A DNA stretch of 64,000 bases from Bacteroidaceae bacterium (GTDB taxonomy: Bacteria > Bacteroidota > Bacteroidia > Bacteroidales > Bacteroidaceae): assembly GCA_016291905.1 (NCBI GenBank), contig JAEEZS010000005.1, forward strand, positions 1 to 64,000, given 5' to 3'. A model generated the notes under the pieces. It was not told the origin of the DNA. It was given only the letters and a program-made list of their open reading frames with translations, and searched no databases. Both the position numbers and the translations under genes were made by a program. Below, in pieces: positions 52,161-61,572 of the stretch (its first letter is position 1; each line of letters begins with the position of its first letter).

Positions 52161-53330
52161 GGAGGGTTTTCTGCCCGTGAGCCAGAAGGTGAGGAGGTAG
52201 AGGACGCCGAGGGCCATGACGGCTATGGCGCCTGCCTGGCCGAGGCTGTCGCTGGCAAAGCCCATCAGCAGGGGGAAGAGGGTGCCGCCGAACAGGCCCA
52301 TGATCATCAGGCCGGAGGCCTCGTTCTCCTTGCCGGGCACGGCCCTCAGGGCGCGCGCCATGATGATGGAGAAGGGGTTGCTGTTGCCCAGGCCCATCAG
52401 CGCGATGGCGCCGTAGAGCATCCACTGGGTGTGTCCCACGAAGAGCCCCAGCAGCGACAGCACCATCAGCAGCACGCTGATGAGGAGGAAGGTCCACTCC
52501 TTCATGCGGGCAAGGATGAAACTGCCCAGCAGGCTGCCCACGGTGCGGAAGATGAAATAGAGGCTGGTGGCGAAGCCTGCCTGCTCCAGCGTCCAGCCCA
52601 GCCGCTCGATGAGCACCTTGGGGGCGGTGGTGTTGGTGCCGACGTCGATGCCCACGTGGCAGACGATGGCAAGGAAGCAGAGCAGCACGACGGGGTTGCC
52701 CAGCAGGCGCAGGGCGCCGGCAAACTGGCTGCCGACACTGGCCGCAGGGGCTGACGCGTCAGGGCGCTCCTCATGGATCTTCGTGCCGTAGAGCAGCAGG
52801 GTGGCAAGGATGCCGATGGTCATGTAGATGGGGAAGAGCACGCGCCAGCCGAGCCCGAAGGCGGGGATGTGGCCTGCCGCGCCCCACGCTGCGATGAGGG
52901 GGGCCATGAAGGAGGCGATGGCCTTGACGAACTGGCCGAAGGTGAGGGTGGAGGCGAGCTTGCCGCCCGTCATCACGCTATCGACAAGGGGGTTCAGCGA
53001 GGTCTGCATCAGCGCATTGCCGATGCCCAGCAGCGAGAAGGCTATCAGCAGCAGCCAGAACTGCTGGGCGAAGATGGGGATGAGCATCGACGCCACCGTG
53101 ATGACAAGGCTGAGCAGCACCGTGCGCTTGCGCCCGATGCGGTTCATGAGCAGGCTGGTGGGGATGGAGAAGATGAGGAACCAGAAGAACACCAGCGAGG
53201 GCAGCAGGTTGGCCATGGAGTCGGAGAGCCCCAGGTCGGCCTTCACATAGTTGCTGGCTATGCCCACGAGGTCCACGAACCCCATGGCAAAGAAGCACAG
53301 CATGACGGGGATGAGCTTGCGGTTCTTCAT
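52146..53330 (-). CDS. MFS sugar permease (FucP-like)
   Basis: 394 residues with about 12 membrane segments; MLCFFAMGFVDLVGIASNYV and NRIGRKRTVLL (the MFS loop 2-3 motif) are visible. The type resembles fucose/glucose/galactose permeases. The start overlaps the ROK kinase stop by 4 bp (ATGA), so uptake and phosphorylation are probably coupled. The last codons lie in the heptamer array, so the C-terminal residues may vary between strains. Confidence 0.88.
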   Translation of the reverse strand: MKNRKLIPVMLCFFAMGFVDLVGIASNYVKADLGLSDSMANLLPSLVFFWFLIFSIPTSLLMNRIGRKRTVLLSLVITVASMLIPIFAQQFWLLLIAFSLLGIGNALMQTSLNPLVDSVMTGGKLASTLTFGQFVKAIASFMAPLIAAWGAAGHIPAFGLGWRVLFPIYMTIGILATLLLYGTKIHEERPDASAPAASVGSQFAGALRLLGNPVVLLCFLAIVCHVGIDVGTNTTAPKVLIERLGWTLEQAGFATSLYFIFRTVGSLLGSFILARMKEWTFLLISVLLMVLSLLGLFVGHTQWMLYGAIALMGLGNSNPFSIIMARALRAVPGKENEASGLMIMGLFGGTLFPLLMGFASDSLGQAGAIAVMALGVLYLLTFWLTGRKPSTPTR

Positions 53331-54421
53331 CGGCCTATCTGCTGGAGGGCGAAGTTGTAGGCGCCCAGGTTGATGGCCTTGCTGGCACCGAGCTCGGAGA
53401 TGGTGACGGCTACCTTGCGCTGGGCGCAGTAGAGCACCTTCTTGTCGGTGTGGGGCACGTCGATGAAGACATCCTTGTCCTCGAGGAAGGCAGCGCGCTG
53501 CTCAGGGTCCTCGAAGTTATAGACCTCGGACTGCAGGGTGGGGAGGAGGCTGCCCGTGAAGGTACCCACGGGACGGGCGAACTCTTCCATCATGCCGGGC
53601 AGAATCCATTTGGCGTTGTGCGACAGTCCGCCTCCGATGACGACGATGCCATCGACGATGTTAAGCACGTTGACGAGCGTGGCTGCCGTCACCTGTCCCA
53701 GCTGGCGGAAGCTCTCCTGCGCGGCCTTCATGTTGCCTGGGCGGGTGCCGTTGGCAATGTCGCCGATGTCCTTGGGGGTGAGGTCGCCGATCTCCTCGTG
53801 CGACATCTCGGCATAGACGCGGCGCACGGCACGGATGCTGACGCTCTCCTCGGCAATGACGAAGGGATACATGCCGTTGCGCATGCACCACACGTCGCCT
53901 CCACAGCCGTTGTCGCCCGTGAGCAGCACCTTGTCGACGACCACGCCGCAGCCGAAGCCGGTGCCCAGCGTGATGCCGATGAGGTTTTTGTAACGGCGCT
54001 TGCAGCCGCTCTCCTCAAGGGCTTTGTTCACACGTGGCAGGGCGCCTGCGAGGGCCTCGCCGTAGGCAAAGAGGTTGCCGTCGTTGTTGACATAGACGGG
54101 GATGCCGAAAACGCTCTCCAAATAGGGTCCCAGCGCCACGCCTCCGCGGAAGGAGGGGAAGTTGGGCAGGTCGCCGATGACGCCTCGCGCATAGTCGGCA
54201 GGGCCTGGGAAAGCGAAGCTGATGGCGCAGGGCTCGCTGGCAAGCTGCTCCTTGACGGTGGTGAAGCCCTGCACGAGGGTGGCCAGGCAGCCCTCGGTGT
54301 CGGTGGTGACAGCCTTCAGGCGCACGGGTTCGATGATCTCTTCGTTGTCGCAGATGGCTGAGAACACGAAGTTGGTTCCGCCTGCATCAAGTGTTAGGAC
54401 GGTTGGTTTGTCAGTTTTCAT
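53327..54421 (-). CDS. ROK-family hexokinase
   Basis: 364 residues. The ATP-binding start VLTLDAGGTNFVFSAI, the substrate region FAFPGPADYARGVIGDLPNF, VNNDGNLFAYGEALAG with the catalytic Asp, and ITLGTGFGCGVVVD are ROK/glucokinase signatures. The usual zinc CxCGxxGC motif is not evident. With the isomerase and permease it probably handles mannose, glucose or fructose; the exact sugar is not visible. Confidence 0.88.
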   Translation of the reverse strand: MKTDKPTVLTLDAGGTNFVFSAICDNEEIIEPVRLKAVTTDTEGCLATLVQGFTTVKEQLASEPCAISFAFPGPADYARGVIGDLPNFPSFRGGVALGPYLESVFGIPVYVNNDGNLFAYGEALAGALPRVNKALEESGCKRRYKNLIGITLGTGFGCGVVVDKVLLTGDNGCGGDVWCMRNGMYPFVIAEESVSIRAVRRVYAEMSHEEIGDLTPKDIGDIANGTRPGNMKAAQESFRQLGQVTAATLVNVLNIVDGIVVIGGGLSHNAKWILPGMMEEFARPVGTFTGSLLPTLQSEVYNFEDPEQRAAFLEDKDVFIDVPHTDKKVLYCAQRKVAVTISELGASKAINLGAYNFALQQIGR

Positions 54422-54436
54422 AGGATTTTTGATTTT

Positions 54437-54490
54437 TATGGGAGTTATGGGAATTCTGGGAGGTGTGGGAGAAATGGGAGGAATGGGAGG
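54437..54490. repeat. 9-bp tandem repeat (xATGGGAGx)
   Basis: Six units of 9 bp (TATGGGAGT, TATGGGAAT, TCTGGGAGG, TGTGGGAGA, AATGGGAGG twice) lie in the gap between the isomerase and ROK genes. The first bases of the window (1-17) look like a fragment of a similar run. Confidence 0.7.
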
Positions 54491-54491
54491 G

Positions 54492-56213
54492 TTAGGAGCG
54501 GATGGAGGCTTTGATGGTCTTGCAGGTGGTGCCGGCAGGGGGCGTGATAGTGTAGCGCCCTACGGCAGCGGGCAGGATGAACGTCTCGGCATAGTGCACC
54601 GTGAAGGGGGCAAAGGTGCCGCTGGGGCTCTCCACGACGGCCTCGTCGCCCTCGCAGAGGTTCAGCACGTTCACGCCGCCACAGGTGTCGTGGGTGACAG
54701 GGCGGCTGAAGGTGTGGCGCCGTGTCTCGATGAACTCGTTGGAGTGGAGGCCTGTGCGCTCCTCGGTGATGCCGTCCGTGTGGCTGAGCACCTCGAAGTG
54801 GTTGCAGAGCTCCGCGAGGACGAAGGGGGTGGTGCGTTCCCACTGGATGACGTGGCGCCCACGCTCCACGTTGATGGGACGCGGCTTGCCGTCGAGCCCC
54901 AGACGGTTCCAGTCCCACAGCTTGAAGGTGAAGATGCTGGGCGTGGAGCTGATTTCGAGCACCATGCTGTCGTGGCCCGAGCAGTGGATGGTGCCGTTGG
55001 GGATGAGGTAGTGGTCGTGCTTGTGGGCAGGGAGTTTGTTGACGTACTTCTCGGCATCGAACGTGATTTCGCCCCGCTGGGCGGCGCGCAGGTCGGCTAT
55101 CATCTGCTGGCTGTCGATGCCCTCCTTCAGTCCCAGATAGACCACGGCATCGGGCCCTGCGTCCAGCAGGTAGTAGCTCTCGTCTTGCGTGTAGGCGAGT
55201 CCGAACTCCCTGTGGGCGAACTCGTTGGTGGGGTGCACCTGCAGGCTGAGGTTGCCGCCTCCCATGGTGTCGAGGAAGTCGAAGCGGATGGGGAAGCTGC
55301 GTCCGAAGCGGCTCCACACGCGCTCGCCCAGCAGACGGCGCGGCTGCCACAGCACGAGGTCCTGCGCAGGCAGCTCCACGAGGGTGCCGCCCACGTTGAG
55401 GTAGAGACTGTTCTCCTCAGGCACGCAGTCGAAGCACCAGCCGTAGTTTGCCTCGCGTCGGTCGAGGTCGCACACCTCCTTCATCCACTGTCCGCCCCAG
55501 GGGGCAGGGTCGAAGAAGGGCACCACGCGGAAGGGGCGCGACACGGTGCGCTCAAGCCCCTGCACCAGCTGTGCGTGGGTGATGAGCTTGGGTGTCTGGC
55601 GCTGGTTGTGGTCAATCCAGAAGCGGATGCGCCCAGCGGCAAAGAGCTCGTCCTTCAGCGCGTCGCAGAGGTTCCAGTCGTTGAAGTAGCCCCGTTTGTA
55701 CTGCACCGAGGGGCTGTCGGCACGGTTGTCGATGCCCAGCGCCTGCACCTCGTGACGGCGGAAGCGCTGCTGAATCTCCCAGCGCGCCAGGTCGGCATAG
55801 ACCACAGGCACGTCGTCAGGGGTGACAAAGCCTGCGCCTGTGCCCACGACGACCAGCCTTTCTCCTGCTGCGATGCGATGGCGCAACTCAGCGACGCGCT
55901 CAGGCACCACGTACTCGGCAAAGCGGAGGTTCGACATGTAGCCGAAGAGCACGTCGTCGGTCATGAAGCGCTCTGTCAGCTGCCGCAGCTCGGCCTCTGG
56001 GCGCAGCAGCTGCCGCACGTCCACCACCTCGCGCCCCGTCAGGCGGAACGCCTCGAGGAAATCCTCGGTGTAGCTGCCTACATAGAGGTCCACGGCCCAC
56101 ACGGGGGCATCGCCGAGGGTCTGTTCGAGGGTGTGGAGAATGTCTGTCCATCCTTGGATGACGCTCCCATCGACACAGGTTGAGGGGGATTTATCGTAAT
56201 TAGGCGTGCGCAT
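54492..56213 (-). CDS. manA: Class I mannose-6-phosphate isomerase with N-terminal extension
   Basis: It interconverts mannose-6-P and fructose-6-P. The C-terminal ~320 residues are a zinc-dependent type I PMI: SLQVHPTNEFAH and HKHDHYLIPNGTIHCSG carry the metal ligands. The N-terminal ~240 residues form another domain (DAPVWAVDLYVGSYTEDFLE, RLVVVGTGAGFV) whose role I do not know. I chose ATG 56213 (573 residues) because the promoter at 56240-56247 precedes it; the frame runs on to 56252. It heads the operon with the ROK kinase and permease. Confidence 0.85.
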   Translation of the reverse strand: MRTPNYDKSPSTCVDGSVIQGWTDILHTLEQTLGDAPVWAVDLYVGSYTEDFLEAFRLTGREVVDVRQLLRPEAELRQLTERFMTDDVLFGYMSNLRFAEYVVPERVAELRHRIAAGERLVVVGTGAGFVTPDDVPVVYADLARWEIQQRFRRHEVQALGIDNRADSPSVQYKRGYFNDWNLCDALKDELFAAGRIRFWIDHNQRQTPKLITHAQLVQGLERTVSRPFRVVPFFDPAPWGGQWMKEVCDLDRREANYGWCFDCVPEENSLYLNVGGTLVELPAQDLVLWQPRRLLGERVWSRFGRSFPIRFDFLDTMGGGNLSLQVHPTNEFAHREFGLAYTQDESYYLLDAGPDAVVYLGLKEGIDSQQMIADLRAAQRGEITFDAEKYVNKLPAHKHDHYLIPNGTIHCSGHDSMVLEISSTPSIFTFKLWDWNRLGLDGKPRPINVERGRHVIQWERTTPFVLAELCNHFEVLSHTDGITEERTGLHSNEFIETRRHTFSRPVTHDTCGGVNVLNLCEGDEAVVESPSGTFAPFTVHYAETFILPAAVGRYTITPPAGTTCKTIKASIRS

Positions 56214-56239
56214 GCGGAATAATCTGAACGGTTTTGGCG

Positions 56240-56247
56240 CAAAAGTA
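56240..56247 (-). promoter_or_regulatory. -7 box of the mannose-6-phosphate isomerase operon
   Basis: The minus strand reads TACTTTTG, matching TAnnTTTG, 27 bp before ATG 56213. It is divergent to the promoter at 56292-56299. Confidence 0.65.
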
Positions 56248-56291
56248 ATCATTATTTTTCGATTTTCGTCCTTTCCTTTTTATTTTTTTAT

Positions 56292-56299
56292 TACCTTTG
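56292..56299 (+). promoter_or_regulatory. -7 box of the GH127-type gene
   Basis: TACCTTTG matches TAnnTTTG, 34 bp before ATG 56333. Two divergent promoters share about 45 bp. Confidence 0.65.
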
Positions 56300-56332
56300 C
56301 GGAGTTCAACCTTCCAGAAAAAAATCGTGACT

Positions 56333-59266
56333 ATGAAAAAGTGTCTTCTGTGGATTGTGTGTGGTGTGGTGTGTGCCCTGGGTGCGAGGGCAGGCGAGCG
56401 TGTCATCCAGCGGGTGGAGCCCGTGCAGGTGACGACGCCCGTAGGGACGGCTCCGAGGCTGCCCTACCAGGTGTGGGTGACGTATGCCGACGGCTCGCAC
56501 GAGTGGCGCCAGGTGCGCTGGACGAATGCCAGCCTCTCCACCGAGCAGCGCGAGGCCGACGCGGCGCAGACCCCTGCCGGCACGACGTACAGCGTCAAGG
56601 GCTTCGTGACGGGCGACAACACCACCCCAGGCGGCTACCCTCTGCTGGCTGACGTGACGGTGACGGATGCGCCCTGGACCGTGCCCGATGCGCGTCCTGT
56701 GGCTGAGCCGCTGCCCCTCGACAAGGTGTTGCTCACGGGCGACAACCGCCTGACGCACAACCGCGACCTCGACATAGACCAGCTGCTGAGCCTCGACGTC
56801 CGTCAGCAGCTCTACAACTACCGCGACACCTACGGCCTGCCCACCGAGGGCTATCCTGAGTCGGATGGCTGGGATTCGCCCACCACCAAGCTCAAGGGCC
56901 ACGGCAGCGGGCACTACATGAGCGCCCTGGCGATGGCCTATGCCAGCTGCACGGACCGTGAGAAGAAGGCCCGCCTGAAAGCCAACATCCGCCAGATGGT
57001 GGACGAGCTGCGCCAGTGCCAGGAGCGCACCTTCGTCTTCGACGAGGCGCTGGGGCGCTACCGCGAGGCGCGCGACCTTGCCCCCGAGGAGGAGCTGCGC
57101 TCGCTCAAGGGCTCATGGGAGGCCTTCGACACGTATAAGCTCGACTATGCCCACTACGGCTACGGCTACCTCAACGCCATCCCTGCCCAGCATTGCGTGC
57201 TGATAGAGATGTATCGCGCCTACAACAACGAGCAATGGGTGTGGGCGCCCTACTACAGCGTGCACAAGCAGCTTGCAGGGCTCATCGACATCGCTACGTA
57301 TGTCGACGACCGTGCCATCCGTCGCAAGGCCCTGCTCATTGCCAAGGACATGGGCCTCTGGGTGTGGAACCGCCTGCACTACCGCACCTACGTCAAGACC
57401 GACGGCACGCAGGAGGAGCGCCGCTTGACGCCCGGCAACCGCTACGAGATGTGGAACATGTACATAGCCGGCGAGGTGGGCGGCATGGCCGAATCGCTCT
57501 CGCGTCTGGCAGAGATGGTGAGCGATGCCGACGAGAGGGCCCATCTCCTCGAGGCTGCCAACTGCTTCGACAGCCCTGCCTTCTTCGACCCCCTTGCGCG
57601 CAACGTCGATGCCATCCGCACACGTCACGCCAACCAGCACATCCCCATGGTGACGGGTGCCCTGCGCAGCTATCGCGTCAACGCCAACCCCTACTACTAC
57701 AACCTTGCCGAGAACTTCTGGACGATGATTCAGGGGCGCTACCGCTACGCCATGGGCGGCGTGGGCAACGGCGAGATGTTCCGCCAGCCCTACACCCAGA
57801 TGCTCGCCATGAACACCAACGTGGGCGGGTGGGGCAGAGACCGCTACCCCGAGCCCACCATCAACGAGACCTGCTGCGCCTACAACCTGGCCAAGCTCAC
57901 CAAGGACCTCAACGGCTTCCGTCCTGACGACGCCCGCTACATGGACTACTACGAGCGCGTGCTCTACAACCAGCTCGTCGGCTCCATCGACCCCCACGAG
58001 TACCGTGTGGTCTATCAGTATGCCGTTGGCCTCGATGCCTCGAAGCCCTGGGGCAACGAGACGCCCCAGAGCAGCTGCTGCGGAGGCACGGGCGCCGAGA
58101 ACCACGTGAAGTACCAGGAGGCAGCCTACTTCGTGGGTGCCGACACGCTGTGGGTGGCGCTCTACCTGCCTACCACCGCCCGCTGGGACGCCAAGCACGT
58201 CACCCTTGAGCAGCAGTGCGAGTGGCCTGCCCAGTCGTCTGTCATCCGTGTCACGAAGGGCTTCCGAGGGCTCTTCCGCCGTGCCACACGCCCCTTCACG
58301 CTGCGTCTGCGCGTGCCCTACTGGGCCACCGAGGGTTTCTGCGTTACGCTCAACGGACAGCCTGTCGCCACGTCGTTCCAGCCCAGCAGCTATGTGGAGA
58401 TTCCCCAGCGCCGCTGGCGTAAGACCGACGTCGTGGAGGTGACGATGCCCTTCACCAACCACATCGACTTCGGGCCTGACAAGATGGAGCTGGCTGCCAC
58501 AGGCAAGAACGAAACCTCCACCTTTGCCCCCCAGTGGCTGGGCGCCTTCATGCAGGGCCCCCTCGTGATGGCTGCCAAGGACATCCGCACGTGGGACGAG
58601 GCCTCCATCGACGTGGAGGGCTTCCGTGGCGAACTCGCCCAGAACACCTCCTCATCCTCCAATTCCTCATCCCTAATTCCTAATTCTACCATTTCCTTCC
58701 TCCCTGATTATGAGGCCAACCGCCACGTCACGCACTACCTGCGCATGAACCTCATTGGTGCTGCCAGCGACACCTCCACGCTGCCTGCCGAACTGCTTAC
58801 CGTTGATGCCGACGACGAGGAGGCCCTCGACGAGACGCCCCTGCGCGAGGCCATGCAGGTGGCACGCACCCGTCGTGATGCCCAGCTGGCGTGGAACGCC
58901 CTCACCGTCAAGGTGCCCGACTATGCCCCGTGGGCGCAGCACGGCTTCCGGCGCATGATGGAGCAGTATGACCGCTCGCAGCGCGTCTTCGACAACCTCT
59001 TCCGCACGCAGGACGACATCAACCGTCAGGCTGCCGCCCTCAACGCTGCCCTTAACACCATGCGCCCAGGCAACCTGCCCGAACTGGAGGACATGGACGC
59101 CCTGCTGCCTCTCCTGGAGCGCGCCAAGGGCGTGGCAGAGCCCTCTGCCGCCCTGAAGGAGGCTGTCGAATATGCCGACATGGTGGTAAAGTACGTCAGC
59201 GACGGCTCAGGCACCATGGACATGATTCAACGCGCAGTAGAACAGCTCAATAAGGCATTGAAATAG
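56333..59266 (+). CDS. GH127/GH146-type beta-L-arabinofuranosidase family enzyme
   Basis: 977 residues, secreted (LLWIVCGVVCALGARA). A leading ~90-residue Ig-like/Big_4-type domain (AGTTYSVKGFVTGDN) precedes the DUF1680 (alpha/alpha)6 barrel. ETCCAYNLAKLTKDL and SSCCGGTGAENHVKY carry the Glu and Cys residues that bind zinc in the family. PYYSVHKQLAGLIDIA is also typical. The low-complexity SSSSNSSSLIPNSTIS (58640-58695) interrupts a C-terminal domain; it is encoded by repeated CCTAATT-like units. Function would be arabinose release from plant polymers. Confidence 0.88.
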   Translation: MKKCLLWIVCGVVCALGARAGERVIQRVEPVQVTTPVGTAPRLPYQVWVTYADGSHEWRQVRWTNASLSTEQREADAAQTPAGTTYSVKGFVTGDNTTPGGYPLLADVTVTDAPWTVPDARPVAEPLPLDKVLLTGDNRLTHNRDLDIDQLLSLDVRQQLYNYRDTYGLPTEGYPESDGWDSPTTKLKGHGSGHYMSALAMAYASCTDREKKARLKANIRQMVDELRQCQERTFVFDEALGRYREARDLAPEEELRSLKGSWEAFDTYKLDYAHYGYGYLNAIPAQHCVLIEMYRAYNNEQWVWAPYYSVHKQLAGLIDIATYVDDRAIRRKALLIAKDMGLWVWNRLHYRTYVKTDGTQEERRLTPGNRYEMWNMYIAGEVGGMAESLSRLAEMVSDADERAHLLEAANCFDSPAFFDPLARNVDAIRTRHANQHIPMVTGALRSYRVNANPYYYNLAENFWTMIQGRYRYAMGGVGNGEMFRQPYTQMLAMNTNVGGWGRDRYPEPTINETCCAYNLAKLTKDLNGFRPDDARYMDYYERVLYNQLVGSIDPHEYRVVYQYAVGLDASKPWGNETPQSSCCGGTGAENHVKYQEAAYFVGADTLWVALYLPTTARWDAKHVTLEQQCEWPAQSSVIRVTKGFRGLFRRATRPFTLRLRVPYWATEGFCVTLNGQPVATSFQPSSYVEIPQRRWRKTDVVEVTMPFTNHIDFGPDKMELAATGKNETSTFAPQWLGAFMQGPLVMAAKDIRTWDEASIDVEGFRGELAQNTSSSSNSSSLIPNSTISFLPDYEANRHVTHYLRMNLIGAASDTSTLPAELLTVDADDEEALDETPLREAMQVARTRRDAQLAWNALTVKVPDYAPWAQHGFRRMMEQYDRSQRVFDNLFRTQDDINRQAAALNAALNTMRPGNLPELEDMDALLPLLERAKGVAEPSAALKEAVEYADMVVKYVSDGSGTMDMIQRAVEQLNKALK

Positions 59267-59316
59267 AATCTTTTTTCAACAACGAATAGAACTAATTACA
59301 CGAAATCATTTTTTCT

Positions 59317-59350
59317 TAACTCTTAACTCTTAATTCTTAATTCTTAACTA
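59317..59350. repeat. Heptamer run (TTAACTC/TTAATTC)
   Basis: Five 7-bp units lie in the gap before the alpha/beta hydrolase gene. They are the complement type of the run at 39408-39445. Confidence 0.6.
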
Positions 59351-59375
59351 AAAGAAAGACTCATAGTGCGTTAAT

Positions 59376-60509
59376 ATGAAAAAGACAGCCCTCTTCATTC
59401 TCGCTCTCCTTGTGTTTGCCTCCTGCGCCTCCGACAAACCCCTCACAGCCTCCCAGTCGCTCCGTAAGGCCGAGGCCCTTAAGGCGCAGTGGATTGACAG
59501 CGTGCGCACGGCAACCGACAACATTTTCGCGGACAAGGAGATACGCCTCGGCGACCTCGTCATGCCCCTCGCGTGGACCGTCTATGCTCCCGACGATGCT
59601 GACGACCTCGCCCTCTACATCTCCCTCCACGGAGGCGGAGGCGCACCCCCGCAGCTCAACGACCAACAATGGCGCAACCAGCAGGTGCTCTACCACCCCC
59701 AACACGCTGTCTATCTTTGTCCTCGCGCTCCGTTCAACACCTGGGACCTCCACTTCCGCCCTGAGCTCGACGAGTTCTACCACCGCATTATCCTCATGGC
59801 TGTCAGCCACTTGCACGTCAACCCCGACAAGGTCTATGTGATGGGCTACTCCGCCGGAGGCGATGGCGTCTGGCGCCTCGGCCCGCGCATGGCCGACACC
59901 TGGGCGGCAGCCTCCATGATGGCAGGTCACCCGGGCGATGTCTCCCTCGTCAGCCTGCGCAACACCCCCTTCATGATCTGGTGCGGAGCCAACGATGCCG
60001 CCTACAACCGTAACATCGAGTGTCAGATGCGGATAGAGGTGATGGACTCCCTCCACCGTGCCGACCCCGAGGGCTATCGCTTTGAGGGACACATCGTTGC
60101 CGACAAGGGACATTGGATGGACCGCGTGGACACCGCTGCTGTCGCGTGGATGGCGCAGTACACCCGTAACCCCTACCCGCAACGCATTGTGTGGCAGCAA
60201 GGTGACGCCCTTCACGAGCATTTCTACTGGCTCAGCGCACCCCCTGACGAACTTGCCAAGGGCAAGGAGGTACGCGTTGATTTAGAGGGAAATACCGTCC
60301 GCATCTTGCGCTGCGACTACACGTCGCTCACCATCTCTCTCTGCGACAGCCTGTTGAACCTCGACCAGCCCGTCACCGTCGTCTATCAGGGCAAGACGCT
60401 GTTTGAGGGTAGGGTAGCGCGCCGCGCCTCCACGCTGCGCCGCACCCTCGCCACCCGTGGCGACCCAGCCTACGTCTTCCCTGCCCAGCTCACCCTCCGC
60501 CTTCAGTAG
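59376..60509 (+). CDS. Alpha/beta-hydrolase-fold lipoprotein (esterase-like)
   Basis: 377 residues with a lipoprotein signal (LFILALLVFASCASDK). YISLHGGGGAPPQLND is the oxyanion loop, GYSAGGDGVWRLG the nucleophile elbow with Ser, and DKGHWMD a likely catalytic His. It resembles secreted carbohydrate esterases or feruloyl esterase-like proteins. It lies 109 bp after the GH127-type gene. The exact family is not certain. Confidence 0.75.
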   Translation: MKKTALFILALLVFASCASDKPLTASQSLRKAEALKAQWIDSVRTATDNIFADKEIRLGDLVMPLAWTVYAPDDADDLALYISLHGGGGAPPQLNDQQWRNQQVLYHPQHAVYLCPRAPFNTWDLHFRPELDEFYHRIILMAVSHLHVNPDKVYVMGYSAGGDGVWRLGPRMADTWAAASMMAGHPGDVSLVSLRNTPFMIWCGANDAAYNRNIECQMRIEVMDSLHRADPEGYRFEGHIVADKGHWMDRVDTAAVAWMAQYTRNPYPQRIVWQQGDALHEHFYWLSAPPDELAKGKEVRVDLEGNTVRILRCDYTSLTISLCDSLLNLDQPVTVVYQGKTLFEGRVARRASTLRRTLATRGDPAYVFPAQLTLRLQ

Positions 60510-60626
60510 TTTATCTTCAAAAGCCTGCATCCAGCTCACCCTCGGCATCAGGCAATTCAGGTTCGCCATAATCCACAACAGATTTAATATGGCTGCAAGT
60601 ATGGTGTTTTTCGAGAGAAACTAACA
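60510..60626. other. Spacer after the hydrolase gene
   Basis: No gene or clear signal is seen between the hydrolase stop and the inverted-repeat element; GAGAGAAACTAACA just precedes the left arm. Confidence 0.4.
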
Positions 60627-60820
60627 AACTAACAAAATAACAATTTATATTTTCGTTTTTCATCTTTCCTTCGGCTGGGGGAGGGTGATTATAATTTATT
60701 ATTATATATAAATAAATATATATTATTATATTTATATAATAATATATATTTAACCTTCTCCCGAAGGGTGGGCTGTATTGAGATAGAAAATATAAAATAT
60801 AAATTGTTATTTTGTTAGTT
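60627..60820. repeat. Inverted-repeat / AT-palindrome element, copy C
   Basis: A perfect 27-bp inverted repeat (60627-60653 and 60794-60820, left arm starting AACTAACAAAATAAC) encloses a second inverted pair CCTTCGG/CCGAAGG (60668-60674, 60771-60777). Its core is a perfect 38-bp A/T palindrome at 60714-60751 (18-TT-18), the same design as copy B with unrelated arm sequence. No gene lies inside. Confidence 0.85.
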
Positions 60821-60983
60821 TCCTCTCAATGCGTTGTTAATCAGACGATTTATTTTGTTAATATTATAACTCGCTGTCGGTGAAAGTGTTAGAAATGGAT
60901 GCGCGGTCAGACGTACTCGTCATGCCGGAATAGGGGGATGTTGCCTCAGCTACGCCGAACGTTAAAATTCGGGGGCGCGACAG

Positions 60984-61030
60984 CCCAGTGGGCTGGGAAA
61001 TTAGTCCAATGGGCTGGCGCGGCAGCACAG
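60984..61030. repeat. 21-bp units, inverted orientation
   Basis: CAGTGGGCTGG and CAATGGGCTGG start units 21 bp apart, the complement of the CAGCCCA units at 40118-40190. Relative to the neighbouring 138-residue gene both arrays have the same orientation. Confidence 0.6.
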
Positions 61031-61097
61031 GGTGATAATTTTTTATTTGAAGGCGTTTTTTTGGGCGGAAATGTTTGGTAATATCGCGGAAAATCAG

Positions 61098-61105
61098 TAT
61101 CTTTG
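61098..61105 (+). promoter_or_regulatory. -7 box for the 138-residue gene, copy 2
   Basis: TATCTTTG with the same following leader (GTAATAAACTAAAAC) as copy 1. Confidence 0.7.
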
Positions 61106-61150
61106 TAGTGGTAATAAACTAAAACTAAACACTTAAACTAACACCCGAAA

Positions 61151-61567
61151 ATGCTTGAACTATCACAACCACAAACTTTTACGAAAAACGACGGGGAGTA
61201 CTACGCAATCTTCCCCTGTACGGGGCGCACGCGCACGTACACCTTTTCCATCGACGCCTTCACGCCCGTACGCACGATGACCAAGCGCGAGCTGGCCGCC
61301 CAGTACTTCCCCGATGAGCCGAAGGGCGAGCTGGCACGCAAAGCGCTATACTACGAACTCCTCCACGCCCGCCAGCCGGCGGAACGGCTCTCGGACGACG
61401 ACCAGGCGCTGGCACGCGACGACGGGAACGTCTATCTCTCCGACGTGCTGCGCGACATCTCTCCCTGCAACACAGCCAAGCTGTTCCTGCCCGCCCACGT
61501 AGCTGCCATCCTCCACTTCCTCGGCCCGACTCCGGACGAAGAAGATTACGCAGCCATAGCGGCGTAA
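61151..61567 (+). CDS. 138-residue protein of unknown function, copy 2
   Basis: Paralogue of 39550-39966: same length, start MLELSQPQTFTKND, and the shared blocks TRTYTFSID, RTMTKRELA, FPDEPKGELARKALYYELLH and NVYLSDVLRDIS. The least conserved parts are residues 10-20 and the last 30. No partner HU-like gene follows; instead the promoter-bearing repeat (61573-61680) runs into the next gene's region. Function unknown. Confidence 0.75.
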   Translation: MLELSQPQTFTKNDGEYYAIFPCTGRTRTYTFSIDAFTPVRTMTKRELAAQYFPDEPKGELARKALYYELLHARQPAERLSDDDQALARDDGNVYLSDVLRDISPCNTAKLFLPAHVAAILHFLGPTPDEEDYAAIAA

Positions 61568-61572
61568 TCTTC

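Noticed and set aside
54222..56183. 653-codon plus-strand frame across the ROK and isomerase genes
   Set aside because: Antisense shadow; it also runs through the 9-bp repeat between those genes.
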